DNA of 64,000 nt from Candidatus Aphodovivens avistercoris (GCA_018710945.1 DVIW01000007.1:1-64000), one strand, 5' to 3'. Shown: positions 1 to 8,570, numbered from the stretch's first letter. The notes: a model not told the origin generated them from the letters alone. Numbers and translations: made by a program.

Positions 1-1612
1 GCTTCTGCCCGCCGGACAGCCGCGCGCCGCGCTCGCCCACGAAGGTGCTAAAGCCCTCGGGCAGCCCCTCCACGAACGACAGGATGTTCGCCCGCCGCGC
101 CGCCTCACGCACCTCCTCGTCGGTCGCGTCCGGCCGGCCGTAGGCGATGTTGTCGCGAATGGTGCCGCCGAACAGGTACACGTCCTGCTGCACGATGCCG
201 ATGGCCGCGCGCAGCGATGCCGTCGTGACGCGCCGCACGTCCACTCCGTCGATCTCCACCGAGCCTGCGGACGGGTCGTAGAAACGCGGCAGAAGCGAGC
301 ACGTGGTGGTCTTGCCGCCACCTGAAGGACCCACCAGCGCAACCGTCGCGCCGGCCGACACGGAGAGATCCAGCCCACGCAGCACCTCTTCGCCCTCCTC
401 GTAGCCGAAACGCACGCTGCGGTAGCGCACGGCCCCGCGCACCGCGCCCCCGCACGCCTGCGCCAGCGGCAGCGCGTCGGGCGCGTCGGCGATGTCGGGG
501 CGCACGGCCAGCACCTCGCAGAAGCGGCGGAAGCCCGCGTAGCCTTTCTGGAACGTCTCCACGAAGTTGACGAGCTGCTCCACCGGCGCCAGAAAGATGC
601 CGATGTAGAGCGCGTAGATAGCCAGGTCGGTGACGGCCAGCCCGCCGGTCGCTGCGAAGTAGCCGCCGCCGACCACGGTGATTGCGTACAGCACGCCGGT
701 GAACGCCGAGTTCACCGCGTGGAACGAACCCATGAACCGGTACGAGCTCTCCTTGGTGCGCACGAAGCGACGGTTGCCGACGTCGAACTTGCCCAGCTCC
801 ACCCCCTCGTTGCCGAACGACTTCACCACGCGGATGCCGCCGAGGGAGTCCTGCAGCTGCGCGTTGATGTCGGCCATCTTGCGCCGGTTCTCGGTGAAGA
901 TGACGCGCTTGCGGTAGTTGCGCCAGGCGGCGTAGGCGGCCATGAGCGCCGTCGCTACCAGCATGGCGGCGGTCAGCGGCACGTTCACCATGAACAGCAA
1001 GGCGAACGAGCCGATGATCTTCAGCAGGCAGATGAACAGGTTCTCCGGCCCGTGGTGGGCCAGCTCCGAGATGTCGAACAGGTCGTTGACGATCTTGCTC
1101 ATCATCACGCCGGTGTTGTGCCGGTCGTAGTACGAGAAGCTCAGGCGCTGGTACTGCCGGTACAGGTCGCGCCGCATGTTGGCCTCCATGCGCGCGCCCA
1201 TGATGTGGCCCCACGCCGTGATGAAGTACTGGCAGGCGGTGCGCGCCGCGTACAGCGCGACGAACAGCAGCAGAATCCAGCCCAGCGAGGCCAGCACCGT
1301 CTCGGCCGGGCGCAGGAAGAAGTCTTCAGTGAAGAAGCTCAGAAGCTGGGGGAAGGCCAGATCGATGCAGGCCAGAACGGTCGCGCACGCAAGGTCGGCC
1401 CAGAACAGCAGCTTGAAGGGGCGGTAGTAGCCGATGAAGCGGCGCAGCACGGCGCGCCCGCCCACGCGCGGCTCCTGCGCATCGGCCGCCGGCTCGGGAT
1501 CGCCTGCGGCGGAAGCTGCCTGCGCCCCGCGCGCTCCCCCGCCGCAGCTGCCCTTCGGCGCGCGCGGACCCTCCGCGCGCCGGCGCGCGGCTCCTTCTTC
1601 GTCGTTCGCCAT
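1..1612 (-). CDS. ABC exporter (fused permease/ATPase), 3' end missing
   Basis: This is a multidrug/lipid-type (MsbA-like) half transporter, about 537 residues visible. A disordered, Ala/Arg/Pro-rich N-terminus of about 55 residues precedes a six-helix type-1 exporter domain. The nucleotide-binding domain then shows Walker A GPSGGGKTT, a Q-loop region VQQDVYLFGGTI and the signature LSGGQ, which lies at the very edge, so Walker B and the H-loop are outside the window. The ATG at 1612 starts 11 bp after the stop of the upstream yceD-like gene, suggesting cotranscription. Such proteins work as dimers. Exporters of this kind often come in adjacent pairs; a partner beyond the edge cannot be seen. 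The family is certain; the substrate is unknown. Confidence 0.93.
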   Translation of the reverse strand, partial: MANDEEGAARRRAEGPRAPKGSCGGGARGAQAASAAGDPEPAADAQEPRVGGRAVLRRFIGYYRPFKLLFWADLACATVLACIDLAFPQLLSFFTEDFFLRPAETVLASLGWILLLFVALYAARTACQYFITAWGHIMGARMEANMRRDLYRQYQRLSFSYYDRHNTGVMMSKIVNDLFDISELAHHGPENLFICLLKIIGSFALLFMVNVPLTAAMLVATALMAAYAAWRNYRKRVIFTENRRKMADINAQLQDSLGGIRVVKSFGNEGVELGKFDVGNRRFVRTKESSYRFMGSFHAVNSAFTGVLYAITVVGGGYFAATGGLAVTDLAIYALYIGIFLAPVEQLVNFVETFQKGYAGFRRFCEVLAVRPDIADAPDALPLAQACGGAVRGAVRYRSVRFGYEEGEEVLRGLDLSVSAGATVALVGPSGGGKTTTCSLLPRFYDPSAGSVEIDGVDVRRVTTASLRAAIGIVQQDVYLFGGTIRDNIAYGRPDATDEEVREAARRANILSFVEGLPEGFSTFVGERGARLSGGQK

Positions 1613-1622
1613 GGGTTGCGCG

Positions 1623-2171
1623 CTACTCGCCCAGATCGAGGCCCTTGAGCGCCGCGAAGGGGTTCTCGCGGACCGGCGCGTCGTCCTGCTCGGGCTTGGC
1701 GGGGCAGCCGCACGGCCCCTCGTTCAGGTCGGCGCCGCAGCGGGGACACAGCCCCTTGCAGCCCTCGTCGCACAGCGGGATCAGCGGCAGCTCCAGAAGC
1801 AGCGCCGCCTCGATGAGCGGGCGGAAGTCGATCTTGCGGTCGTCGGGCAGAACGTCGAACTCGTCGCCTTCCATCTCTTCGGGCGCCTCGCCCTCGCCGA
1901 TGAGGAAATAGCCCTCGATCTCGCCCACCACGGGGAACGAGAACTGCTTCAGGCAGCGCGCGCACGAGGTGCGCGCCTCACCGCGCACCGTGCCGGTGAC
2001 CAGCAGCGCGTCGCCGGTGTTGGTGACGTCGGCCTGCCAGGCAAGCGGCGCGGCGAAGTCGTACAGGTCGGGGCCGGCCTTGAGGACCGGCAGGTCCGCC
2101 TCGCCCTCGAACTGCTTGTACGCCGCCGGCGAGAACAGCTCGGGCGGCATCGCGATGCGCAGCGGCTCCAT
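1623..2171 (-). CDS. YceD/DUF177 family protein with Cys-rich tail
   Basis: This 182-residue protein belongs to the YceD (DUF177) family, which in most bacteria is encoded just upstream of rpmF (ribosomal protein L32) and is linked to 23S rRNA/large-subunit biogenesis. A CxxC pair lies at residues 70/73. A second cysteine group (C134, C138, C142, C145, C154, C156) looks like a zinc-binding tail, as seen in many actinobacterial members. The ATG is 8 bp after the stop of the coiled-coil gene, consistent with an operon. Unusually, no rpmF follows: an ABC exporter starts 11 bp downstream. Confidence 0.85.
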   Translation of the reverse strand: MEPLRIAMPPELFSPAAYKQFEGEADLPVLKAGPDLYDFAAPLAWQADVTNTGDALLVTGTVRGEARTSCARCLKQFSFPVVGEIEGYFLIGEGEAPEEMEGDEFDVLPDDRKIDFRPLIEAALLLELPLIPLCDEGCKGLCPRCGADLNEGPCGCPAKPEQDDAPVRENPFAALKGLDLGE

Positions 2172-2179
2172 GCGCGCCC

Positions 2180-2653
2180 CTAGCGCCCGGCCGCCATCGA
2201 GTTGGCGTTCAGGCGGTCGCGGCAGCGGCGCACGTTGTTCAGCAGCGTGTCCAGGCTGTTCTCCACGTGGCCGAACACCTCGTCGGCGTAGTCCTCGGCG
2301 CCGGCGCGGGTCTGGCGCTCCAGCTCGCGGGCATCGGCGAGGATCTGGTCGGCCTGCTGCTGGGAGATGCGCACGATCTCCTGCTCGCTGGCGATGGTCA
2401 TGGCCTGGCTGCGCGCGTCCTCGATCATGCGGTTGGCCTCGGCCTCCGCGTCGTCAAGCAGGCTCTGGCGCTCGCGCACGATCTGGCGCGCCTGCGAGAA
2501 CTCGCTGGGGAACGTCTCGCGGATCTCATCCATGATCTCGAAGGCGGCGTTGATGTCCACCTGGCGCATGTTGTTCTTGCCGAACACCGGCTTGGAATCC
2601 TCAAGCAGAATCGAAAGCTCCTCGAGCAGAGCAAGGACCCCGGTTTCGTCCAT
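2180..2653 (-). CDS. Coiled-coil (DivIVA/AtpF-like) protein
   Basis: This 157-residue soluble protein is dominated by a long charged alpha-helix (about residues 55-135, rich in E, A, R and Q), so a coiled coil is likely. Similar proteins, often annotated as DivIVA-like or ATP synthase subunit B-like, sit between coaD and yceD in many actinobacteria. Here it precedes yceD by 8 bp, but coaD lies over 40 kb away. There is no transmembrane segment and no recognisable catalytic motif. A structural or cell-pole role is only inference. Confidence 0.75.
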   Translation of the reverse strand: MDETGVLALLEELSILLEDSKPVFGKNNMRQVDINAAFEIMDEIRETFPSEFSQARQIVRERQSLLDDAEAEANRMIEDARSQAMTIASEQEIVRISQQQADQILADARELERQTRAGAEDYADEVFGHVENSLDTLLNNVRRCRDRLNANSMAAGR

Positions 2654-2853
2654 CGTCGTATCCTTCCCGCAAAGTTGCTGCGTTTCAGCTGCGTGTTTTC
2701 ATGCGTAATTGCCCGTAACTGGTCGCCATTCTAGCAGGTTTCCCCCGTATCCCCAAGTCAGCTCACAAAGCGCGCATACCGGCCCAGCCCGCGGCGCAGC
2801 GACGGAGGCGGGTGCGAGGGCGGTCGGCGCGGCCGGCGGGACGCGTCGGAAAC

Positions 2854-2889
2854 GAAAAACGCCCCGGAGCCGAAGGGCTTCCGAGGCGC
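2854..2889 (-). terminator. Rho-independent terminator of trxA
   Basis: On the minus strand an 11-12 bp GC-rich stem with one bulge and a short CTTC loop is followed by a run of five T. It lies about 20 bp after the thioredoxin stop codon. Confidence 0.8.
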
Positions 2890-2909
2890 TTGGCGACGCA
2901 GGGCGGACG

Positions 2910-3218
2910 CTAGGACAGCATGCCCAGGATCGTCTGCTTGGGCTGCACGCCCACGGCCTTGTTCGTGGGCTCGCCGTTCTGGAAGACGATGAGGGTGGGC
3001 ACGCCCATCACGCCGTAGCGGCGGGCGATGTCGGGGCTCTCGTCGATGTCGAGCTTGTAGACGGCGGCCTTGCCCGCCACCTCGGAGGCCACTTCCTCCA
3101 GCACGGGAGCGAGCATCTTGCACGGGCCGCACCAAGTGGCGAAGAAGTCCACCATCACGGGGCCGTCGGCCTCGAGCACTTTGGACTGGAAGTCAGAAGA
3201 GGTAACCATCTCGGCCAT
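2910..3218 (-). CDS. trxA: Thioredoxin
   Basis: This 102-residue cytoplasmic thioredoxin reduces protein disulfides using electrons from thioredoxin reductase. The redox site WCGPC is present (C30, C33), as is the cis-proline in the VPT motif (P74). Length is typical. The ATG at 3218 was chosen because AGGAGG sits 8 bp upstream; an in-frame ATG nine bases further upstream lacks this spacing. A -10-like TACAAT lies about 90 bp upstream on the minus strand (3306-3311). The gene appears monocistronic, with its own terminator at 2854-2889. Confidence 0.95.
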   Translation of the reverse strand: MAEMVTSSDFQSKVLEADGPVMVDFFATWCGPCKMLAPVLEEVASEVAGKAAVYKLDIDESPDIARRYGVMGVPTLIVFQNGEPTNKAVGVQPKQTILGMLS

Positions 3219-3454
3219 GTTTCGCATCCTCCTTCGGCGGCATGCCGCCCTCGTCGCGCCTTCGCGCGTCTTGCGCCGCCCGGCGGCGGCTTCTCTATCC
3301 GCGCTATTGTAACCGCGTCGCTCGCCTTTCCGCATCCAACGGCGGGGAGCGGCGCTTTTGGCAGGCCGCCTGGCGCTGCCCGCGAAAGGCGGAGCCGCAA
3401 AGGTAACGGTACGGCATCGTTTCGCGACCGTCCGGGCGCGCGCCGGGGCGCAGC

Positions 3455-3460
3455 TATAAT
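3455..3460 (+). promoter_or_regulatory. -10 box upstream of patatin gene
   Basis: A perfect TATAAT lies 29 bp before the patatin ATG. No convincing -35 hexamer is visible at 16-18 bp spacing, so the promoter is tentative. Confidence 0.5.
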
Positions 3461-3488
3461 AGATGGGTCGAACACGAAGGAGATCCCC

Positions 3489-4538
3489 ATGGAACACGCC
3501 ACTCCGGAAGAGGCGGAGGCCGCCCGCCGCGCCAGCCAGGCCGCAGCGGGCGACCGCCAGGAGCCGAAAGCCGCGCCCGGCGCGGACGGCGCCGCCGCAA
3601 GCGAAGCCGCGCGCCAGGCCGCAGCGGACGCGCCGCAGGGCAGCCCCCTCGACGGCAGCGCCCCCGCCTGGCAAGGCGCGCAGCTGACGGAGGCCGACCT
3701 CATCCTGGAGGGCGGGGCGATGCGCGGGCAGTTCACCGCCGGCGTGCTGGACGTGCTCATGGACCGCAGGCTGTTCTGCCGGCGCGTCATCGGCGTGTCG
3801 GCCGGCGCGCTGTGCGGCTACAACTACGTGGCCGGCGCCGTGGGGCGCTCGTGCTTCCTCAACGTGAAGTATTGCGACGACTGGCGCTACCTGTCGCTGA
3901 AGAGCTTCGCGCGCACCGGCAACGCCTACGGGCGCGAGTTCGCCTTCGACCGCATCCCCAACGAGCTGGAGCCCTTCGACGCCGCGGCGTTCGACCGCTC
4001 GCCCCTGAAGCTGGTGGCCGTCTCCAGCAACCTGGAGACGGGCGAGGCCGACTACCACGAGCTGTCGAGCACCCGCGAGGGCATGCCCTACGTCATCGCG
4101 TCCTCGTCGATGCCGCTCGTCAGCCAGATCATGGAGATCGACGGCAAGAAGCTTCTGGACGGCGGCACCTGCGACAGCGTTCCCTGCCTGTTCTCGCTGC
4201 TCACCGCGCCGGCCACGCGCAAGCGCATCGTCGTTTTGACCCAGGACGCCACCTACCGCAAGGGGCCCAACAAGCTCATGCCGCTTCTGCACCAGCGCTA
4301 CGCCGACTTCCCCTACTACCTGGAGCGGCTGCAGTCGCGCCACTTCCTGTACAACCGCACCTACCGCGCGCTCGCCCGCGCGCACAAGCGCGGCGCGGCC
4401 TTCGTCATCCGCCCGCAGCGGCCGGTGGAGGTGTCCAGCATGGAGCGCGACCCCGCCAAGCTGATGGACCTCTACGAGCAGGGCTGCCGCGAGGCCGTCC
4501 GCCAATGGGACGCCCTCCAGTGCTACCTGGAGGCGTAG
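3489..4538 (+). CDS. Patatin-like phospholipase
   Basis: This 349-residue protein is a patatin-family serine acyl hydrolase with a Ser-Asp dyad. The oxyanion-hole glycines are in EGGAMRG (about residue 74), the nucleophile elbow is GVSAG (Ser104) and the catalytic Asp is in the DGG motif (Asp224). The first 64 residues are low-complexity Ala/Glu/Pro-rich and lack hydrophobic character, so they are not a signal peptide; members in related bacteria usually start close to the EGG motif. The C-terminal region resembles the YjjU/RssA type (DUF6363-like). The start is supported by GGAGA 7 bp upstream. The substrate is unknown. It is flanked by oppositely directed genes, so it is probably transcribed alone. 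Confidence 0.9.
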   Translation: MEHATPEEAEAARRASQAAAGDRQEPKAAPGADGAAASEAARQAAADAPQGSPLDGSAPAWQGAQLTEADLILEGGAMRGQFTAGVLDVLMDRRLFCRRVIGVSAGALCGYNYVAGAVGRSCFLNVKYCDDWRYLSLKSFARTGNAYGREFAFDRIPNELEPFDAAAFDRSPLKLVAVSSNLETGEADYHELSSTREGMPYVIASSSMPLVSQIMEIDGKKLLDGGTCDSVPCLFSLLTAPATRKRIVVLTQDATYRKGPNKLMPLLHQRYADFPYYLERLQSRHFLYNRTYRALARAHKRGAAFVIRPQRPVEVSSMERDPAKLMDLYEQGCREAVRQWDALQCYLEA

Positions 4539-4611
4539 GGGCCGCCGAAGCGCCGCCGGAAAGGCCGGCGCTTCCCGGGCGCGGCGGCAGGGGCAGCCCC
4601 CTTCAAAGCAA

Positions 4612-4653
4612 CCGCCCCTTTCCGCCTGCTCGGGACGCGGCGGAAAGGGGCGG
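4612..4653. terminator. Hairpin between convergent genes
   Basis: A perfect 15-bp inverted repeat (4612-4626 and 4639-4653) with a 12-nt loop lies between the ends of the patatin and UPF0145 genes. No clear T-run follows on either strand, so it may be a weak bidirectional terminator. Confidence 0.55.
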
Positions 4654-4691
4654 CGAAACCGCGCTCGATGAGCCGGCAGACGGCGGAGGCG

Positions 4692-5015
4692 CTACGCCTG
4701 CGCCAGCGTGACGGCGGTGCCGGAAGCCGTCACCATGAGCATGTTGCCCTGGCCCAGCACCTCGTAGTCCATGTCCACGCCCACCACGGCGTGCGCGCCC
4801 AACTCGGCGGCGCGCTGCTCAAGCTCGGCCAGCGCCTCGGTGCGCGCCTGGAGCAGCTCATCCTCGTAGCCCTTGGAGCGGCCGCCCACCAGGTTGCGGA
4901 TGCCCGCGCCGAAGTCCTTCAGGAAGTTGATGCCGGTTATCACCTCGCCGAACACGATGCCGTAGTAGCCGGTGACGCGGTAGCCCTCGACGCTTTGCGT
5001 GGTGGTGACGATCAT
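4692..5015 (-). CDS. UPF0145 (YbjQ-like) protein
   Basis: This 107-residue protein belongs to the YbjQ/UPF0145 family of small putative metal-binding, pentamer-forming proteins of unknown function. The start MIVTTTQ, the Gly-rich segment around residues 28-48 and the conserved AHAVVGVD region are recognisable. Length matches the family. The ATG at 5015 has AAAGGA upstream. Its neighbours (a phospholipase and an antiporter) give no functional hint. Confidence 0.88.
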   Translation of the reverse strand: MIVTTTQSVEGYRVTGYYGIVFGEVITGINFLKDFGAGIRNLVGGRSKGYEDELLQARTEALAELEQRAAELGAHAVVGVDMDYEVLGQGNMLMVTASGTAVTLAQA

Positions 5016-5301
5016 GGGAAGGTCCTTTCTCGGGAAAGTGCGGCGCGCGGCCCGGCGCCGGGCGCTCTGGGAGACAGTGTACCACGGCCCTGCTGCGGCG
5101 ACCGCGCCGCAGGGCGCGCCCCTCGGCGCCACGTCGCCCGCGAAGCCGCCGGCAAGGCCTCCGCTTCAACCAGCCGTTCAACCGAAGCCTCAACCCGAAA
5201 AGCGCAGCGCCCTCTTCACACGCGAAACCGCTATGATGGTAAGGTTTCGACACAGGCCCGCGCCGCGCGCCTGCGCCGCGCCGTCTCAAAGGAGCCGCCC
5301 T

Positions 5302-6537
5302 GTGGCAGAGGAATTCATCTCGCTGTTCGTCATCACCGCCATAGCGGCGCTGTGCCCCATCGCGGCGCGCCTCGTGCCCGGCAAGCTGGTGCCCGAGACG
5401 GTGTTTCTGCTCATCACCGGCGCCGTACTGGGGCCGCACCTGGCCGGCCTCATCCAGATCACCGAGCCCATCGACCTTGTTTCCGAGCTCGGCCTGGCGT
5501 TTCTGTTCCTTCTGGCCGGCTACGAGATAGATCCCGACAGCCTCACCGGGCGCCAGGGCAAGCGGGGGCTTGCCACCTGGATCGTCTCCATCGCGCTGGC
5601 GTTTGCCGCCGTGCGGCTGTCGCCTGACTTCTCCGTCAGCCACATCGACGGCATCGCCGCGGCCATCGCGCTGACCACCACGGCGCTGGGCACCCTCATG
5701 CCCATCCTGAAGGAGCGCGGGCTGTCGGGCACGCCGGTGGGCGACGCCATCCTGTCCTACGGCACCTGGGGCGAGCTGTGCCCGGTGCTGGCGATGGCGG
5801 TGCTGCTGTCCGCGCGCTCCACTTGGCAGACGCTGGCCATCCTGGCGCTGTTCGTCGCCGTGGCGGCGGCCGCGGCCATCGTGCCCGCCAAGGCGCGCCG
5901 CGCCGGGCACCGCCTGTTCGCGTTCTTCGAGAAGACCCGCCACACCACCTCGCAGACGCTCGTGCGCTGGGTGGTGGTGCTGCTGGTGGGGCTTGTGGCG
6001 CTGTCCGCCGCGTTCAACCTGGACATCGTGCTGGGCGCGTTCGCCGCGGGCTTCGTGCTGCGCTACATCATCCCCGAGGGCGACCACGCGCTCGAGCACA
6101 AGCTGGAGGGCATCGCCTACGGCTTCCTCATCCCGGTGTTCTTCGTGGTGTCGGGCGCGAAGATCGACCTTTCGGCCGTGGGACAGCAGCCGGCACTTTT
6201 GGCGGGGTTCATCCTCATGCTGCTGCTCATCCGCGCGGTCCCCATCTTCGTCTCGCTGTCGCTGGACAAGCAGGCGCGCGCCCAGCTTGACGTGAACCTG
6301 CGGCTCACCGTGGCGCTGTACTGCACCACGGCGCTGCCCATCATCGTGGCGGTGACCGCCGTGGCCGTGAAGGCGGGCGCCATGCCCGAGCAGACCGCTG
6401 GCGTGCTGGTGGCCGCCGGCGCGGTGACGGTGTTCCTCATGCCGCTTCTGGCCACCCTCGCCCACCACGCCCTCGGCCGCGCCGAGGAGGGCGACGGCGG
6501 CACCCGCCCCGCGCGCCAGCCGCGCCGCCGCCCCTAG
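5302..6537 (+). CDS. Cation:proton antiporter (CPA2 family)
   Basis: This 411-residue integral membrane protein has about eleven to twelve hydrophobic helices and belongs to the monovalent cation:proton antiporter-2 (KefB/NapA-like) family. Helix patterns such as ITGAVLGPHLAG and LAFLFLLAGYEID near residues 35-75 are typical. The long C-terminal TrkA-N/RCK domain of Kef proteins is absent. The GTG at 5302 was chosen for AAAGGAG 7 bp upstream and because it starts just before helix 1. The stop overlaps the stop of the convergent merR-like gene by 4 bp. Ion preference (K+, Na+) cannot be told. Confidence 0.9.
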   Translation: MAEEFISLFVITAIAALCPIAARLVPGKLVPETVFLLITGAVLGPHLAGLIQITEPIDLVSELGLAFLFLLAGYEIDPDSLTGRQGKRGLATWIVSIALAFAAVRLSPDFSVSHIDGIAAAIALTTTALGTLMPILKERGLSGTPVGDAILSYGTWGELCPVLAMAVLLSARSTWQTLAILALFVAVAAAAAIVPAKARRAGHRLFAFFEKTRHTTSQTLVRWVVVLLVGLVALSAAFNLDIVLGAFAAGFVLRYIIPEGDHALEHKLEGIAYGFLIPVFFVVSGAKIDLSAVGQQPALLAGFILMLLLIRAVPIFVSLSLDKQARAQLDVNLRLTVALYCTTALPIIVAVTAVAVKAGAMPEQTAGVLVAAGAVTVFLMPLLATLAHHALGRAEEGDGGTRPARQPRRRP

Positions 6538-7442
6538 CCCCGCTGCGGACGGCCCGGCTGCAGCCCGAGCGGCTCCAGGGGTATCTGCACCTCGGTGACG
6601 AAGCGCGACTCGTCGGAGGTCATGCCCGCATCGATCAGCGTCACCTCCACCGAGTCGCCGCCGATGCGCCGCCCGCTTTCCTCGATGAACGCCGCCAGCC
6701 GCCGGTAGGACGGCACCGCCTCGCGATGCGTGCCGCGGAACAGCACCGAGGCGTAGTCGCCCGCCGGCAGCACGCTTTCAGCGCCCTCCCGGCGCTCGTC
6801 GGCTTCCAACAGCACGAACACCGATGACAGCCGGCCGAACGCGCCCCGCTCCAGATCGGCGCGCGCGATGGAGACCCCCACCTTCCCCAGGAAGATGGCG
6901 CCATCCAGATTCGAGCGCCGGCTCAGGTCGCGGATGAGCGGCTCCAGGTCGTCAGAGGGCGCGAAGCTCTCGGCCAGCCGCGCCACGCGCCGTGCGGGCA
7001 GCTGCCGGATGCCCGGCTCGTCCAGGCGCGCCCCCACCGCGCGGTCGATGTCGCCGATGCGCCGCGCAATCTTTTCGCCCACCAGCGCCAGCCGGCGCTG
7101 CTTCTCCTGCACGTCGCGCAGCTGCTCTTCCAGGATCCCCCGCATCAGCCCCACGTCGCGCAGGGCGAAAAACGACGCGATCTTGGCGATGGGCACGTCC
7201 AGCATACGCAGGTACAGGATGGTGTTCAGCCGCTCGAACTGGGCCGACGAGTAATAGCGGTACCCGGTTTCCGCGTTCACCACCTCGGGTTCCAAAAGCC
7301 CGATGCTGTCGTAGTAGCGCAGCGTGCGCACGTTCACGTCGAACAGGCGCGCCATCTGCCCGATGCTGAACAGCGCGCCGTCCAGCTGCGGCCCGCGCCC
7401 GCCCGCACCGCGTCCCCGCATCGGTTTTTCGTTTTCGCGCAT
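6534..7442 (-). CDS. MerR family transcriptional regulator
   Basis: This 302-residue protein has an N-terminal MerR winged helix-turn-helix (about residues 24-90: IGQMARLF, TLRYYDSIGLLEP, GYRYYS), a linking coiled-coil helix, and a C-terminal GyrI-like effector-binding domain of about 160 residues. This is the layout of BmrR/TipA-like multidrug sensors. The ATG at 7442 shares a base with the -35 box of the divergent DUF554 promoter, where an imperfect 21-bp dyad lies in a 19-bp spacer. It most likely controls that promoter by DNA distortion. The inducer is unknown. Confidence 0.92.
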   Translation of the reverse strand: MRENEKPMRGRGAGGRGPQLDGALFSIGQMARLFDVNVRTLRYYDSIGLLEPEVVNAETGYRYYSSAQFERLNTILYLRMLDVPIAKIASFFALRDVGLMRGILEEQLRDVQEKQRRLALVGEKIARRIGDIDRAVGARLDEPGIRQLPARRVARLAESFAPSDDLEPLIRDLSRRSNLDGAIFLGKVGVSIARADLERGAFGRLSSVFVLLEADERREGAESVLPAGDYASVLFRGTHREAVPSYRRLAAFIEESGRRIGGDSVEVTLIDAGMTSDESRFVTEVQIPLEPLGLQPGRPQRG

Positions 7443-7472
7443 TGACTCTCCAGCAACTAGAGACTTTATCAT
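7442..7472 (+). promoter_or_regulatory. MerR-type promoter of the DUF554 gene with operator dyad
   Basis: TTGACT (7442-7447) and TATCAT (7467-7472) are separated by 19 bp, the over-long spacing diagnostic of MerR-activated promoters. The imperfect dyad 7445-7465 (7 of 10 positions pair, centre 7455) lies mostly inside the spacer. The promoter points to the DUF554 gene, while the regulator gene starts at its left edge. Confidence 0.8.
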
Positions 7473-7505
7473 CCCTGCGAACCATACCACAAGGAGGGGA
7501 AGCAC

Positions 7506-8210
7506 GTGATCGGAACCATCGCCAACACCGCGGCCATCCTGGCGGGCAGCCTCATCGGCGGCACCGTGCGGCATGGCCTGAAAGAGAAGTACCAGGGCAT
7601 CCTCTACGTCGCCATGGGCCTGGCCGCCACCGGGCTGGGCATCAACGCCGTCGTGCAGAACATGCCCGACAGCTCGTTTCCCGTGCTGTTCATCGGCAGC
7701 CTGGCCATCGGCGGGGTGGTCGGCACCGCCGTCGATTTGGAAGGGCGCTTCAACAAGCTGGTGGAAAGCCGCGCGAAAGACGGCTCGCAGCTGGCGCGGG
7801 GGCTGTCCACCGCCATCATGCTGTTCTGCATCGGCACGCTGTCCATCTTGGGGCCCATCAACAGCGCGCTGCACGGCGATGAGACGTTCCTGTTCACCAA
7901 CGCGATGCTGGACTTCGTCACCTCCATGGTGCTGGCGTCCACCTTCGGCTACGGCATCGCCGTTGCGGCGGCGGTGCTGTTCTGCTGGCAGGGCGGCATC
8001 TTCCTGCTGGCCAACGTGGCCGCGCCCTACCTGACCGGCGGCCTGATGACCGAGATCTCCATCGTGGGCGGCTTCCTCATCTTCGCCTCGGGCCTGTCCA
8101 TCTTGAAGATCAAGGAGATCTCCACCATGAACCTGCTGCCCGCACTGCTCGTGCCGCCCTGCTGGTTCGCCCTCATGCAGCTCACCAACAACCTCGGCGG
8201 CCTGCTGTAG
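7506..8210 (+). CDS. DUF554 family membrane protein (YdfK/YqgA-like)
   Basis: This 234-residue protein has about six hydrophobic segments and the DUF554 hallmarks: the MIGTIANTAAILAG start, the GLGxxAVVQNMP-like region and a Gly-rich second helix. The family is a predicted inner-membrane transporter or channel of unknown substrate. The GTG at 7506 follows AAGGAGGGG at 6-7 bp. A MerR-type promoter lies directly upstream, so expression is probably induced by a small molecule sensed by the adjacent regulator. It appears monocistronic. Confidence 0.9.
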   Translation: MIGTIANTAAILAGSLIGGTVRHGLKEKYQGILYVAMGLAATGLGINAVVQNMPDSSFPVLFIGSLAIGGVVGTAVDLEGRFNKLVESRAKDGSQLARGLSTAIMLFCIGTLSILGPINSALHGDETFLFTNAMLDFVTSMVLASTFGYGIAVAAAVLFCWQGGIFLLANVAAPYLTGGLMTEISIVGGFLIFASGLSILKIKEISTMNLLPALLVPPCWFALMQLTNNLGGLL

Positions 8211-8215
8211 CGGCG

Positions 8216-8358
8216 ATGCGCTTCGCCGGAAGGGGCGCTAGGGGGCACCTTGCCAGAAGGGCCGCTTCGCCAGAGGAACGCTCCGCCGGAAAGGCGCTTT
8301 TCGGAGAGGCACCTTGTTGGAAGCAGCGCTTTGCCGAAGGGGCACTCTGCCTGAAAAC
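8216..8358. repeat. Degenerate tandem repeat (15-17 nt unit)
   Basis: About eight imperfect copies of a 15-17 nt unit resembling CGCTTCGCCGGAAGGGG follow one another after the DUF554 stop codon. Unit lengths vary and no single reading frame is kept, so this is not coding. No function is evident. Confidence 0.6.
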
Positions 8359-8536
8359 GTTCCGGCGCCTTTCAGGCTCGAGCCGTGAACCAAGCCGCAG
8401 GGCCGCGCCGCCGCAGACGCCCGAGACCGCACTGCCACAAGGCCGCCGCGGTGCCGCACCGTCACGGAACCGCTGCGCGGCGACAACGGTCAAGCCGAGC
8501 CGGCGCGCCAAAACGCGCACGCCCCTCCCCCAAACG
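8359..8536. other. Intergenic remainder, nothing recognised
   Basis: GC-rich sequence between the degenerate repeat and the thrS terminator. No promoter, RNA gene or plausible ORF with a ribosome binding site was seen. Confidence 0.5.
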
Positions 8537-8570
8537 AAAAGCGGCCCGCCGGGCGTTCCGGCGGGCCGCT
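8537..8570 (-). terminator. Rho-independent terminator of thrS
   Basis: A perfect 13-bp stem (8540-8552 with 8558-8570) and 5-nt loop is followed on the minus strand by a T-rich tract. It lies about 60 bp past the thrS stop. Confidence 0.9.
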
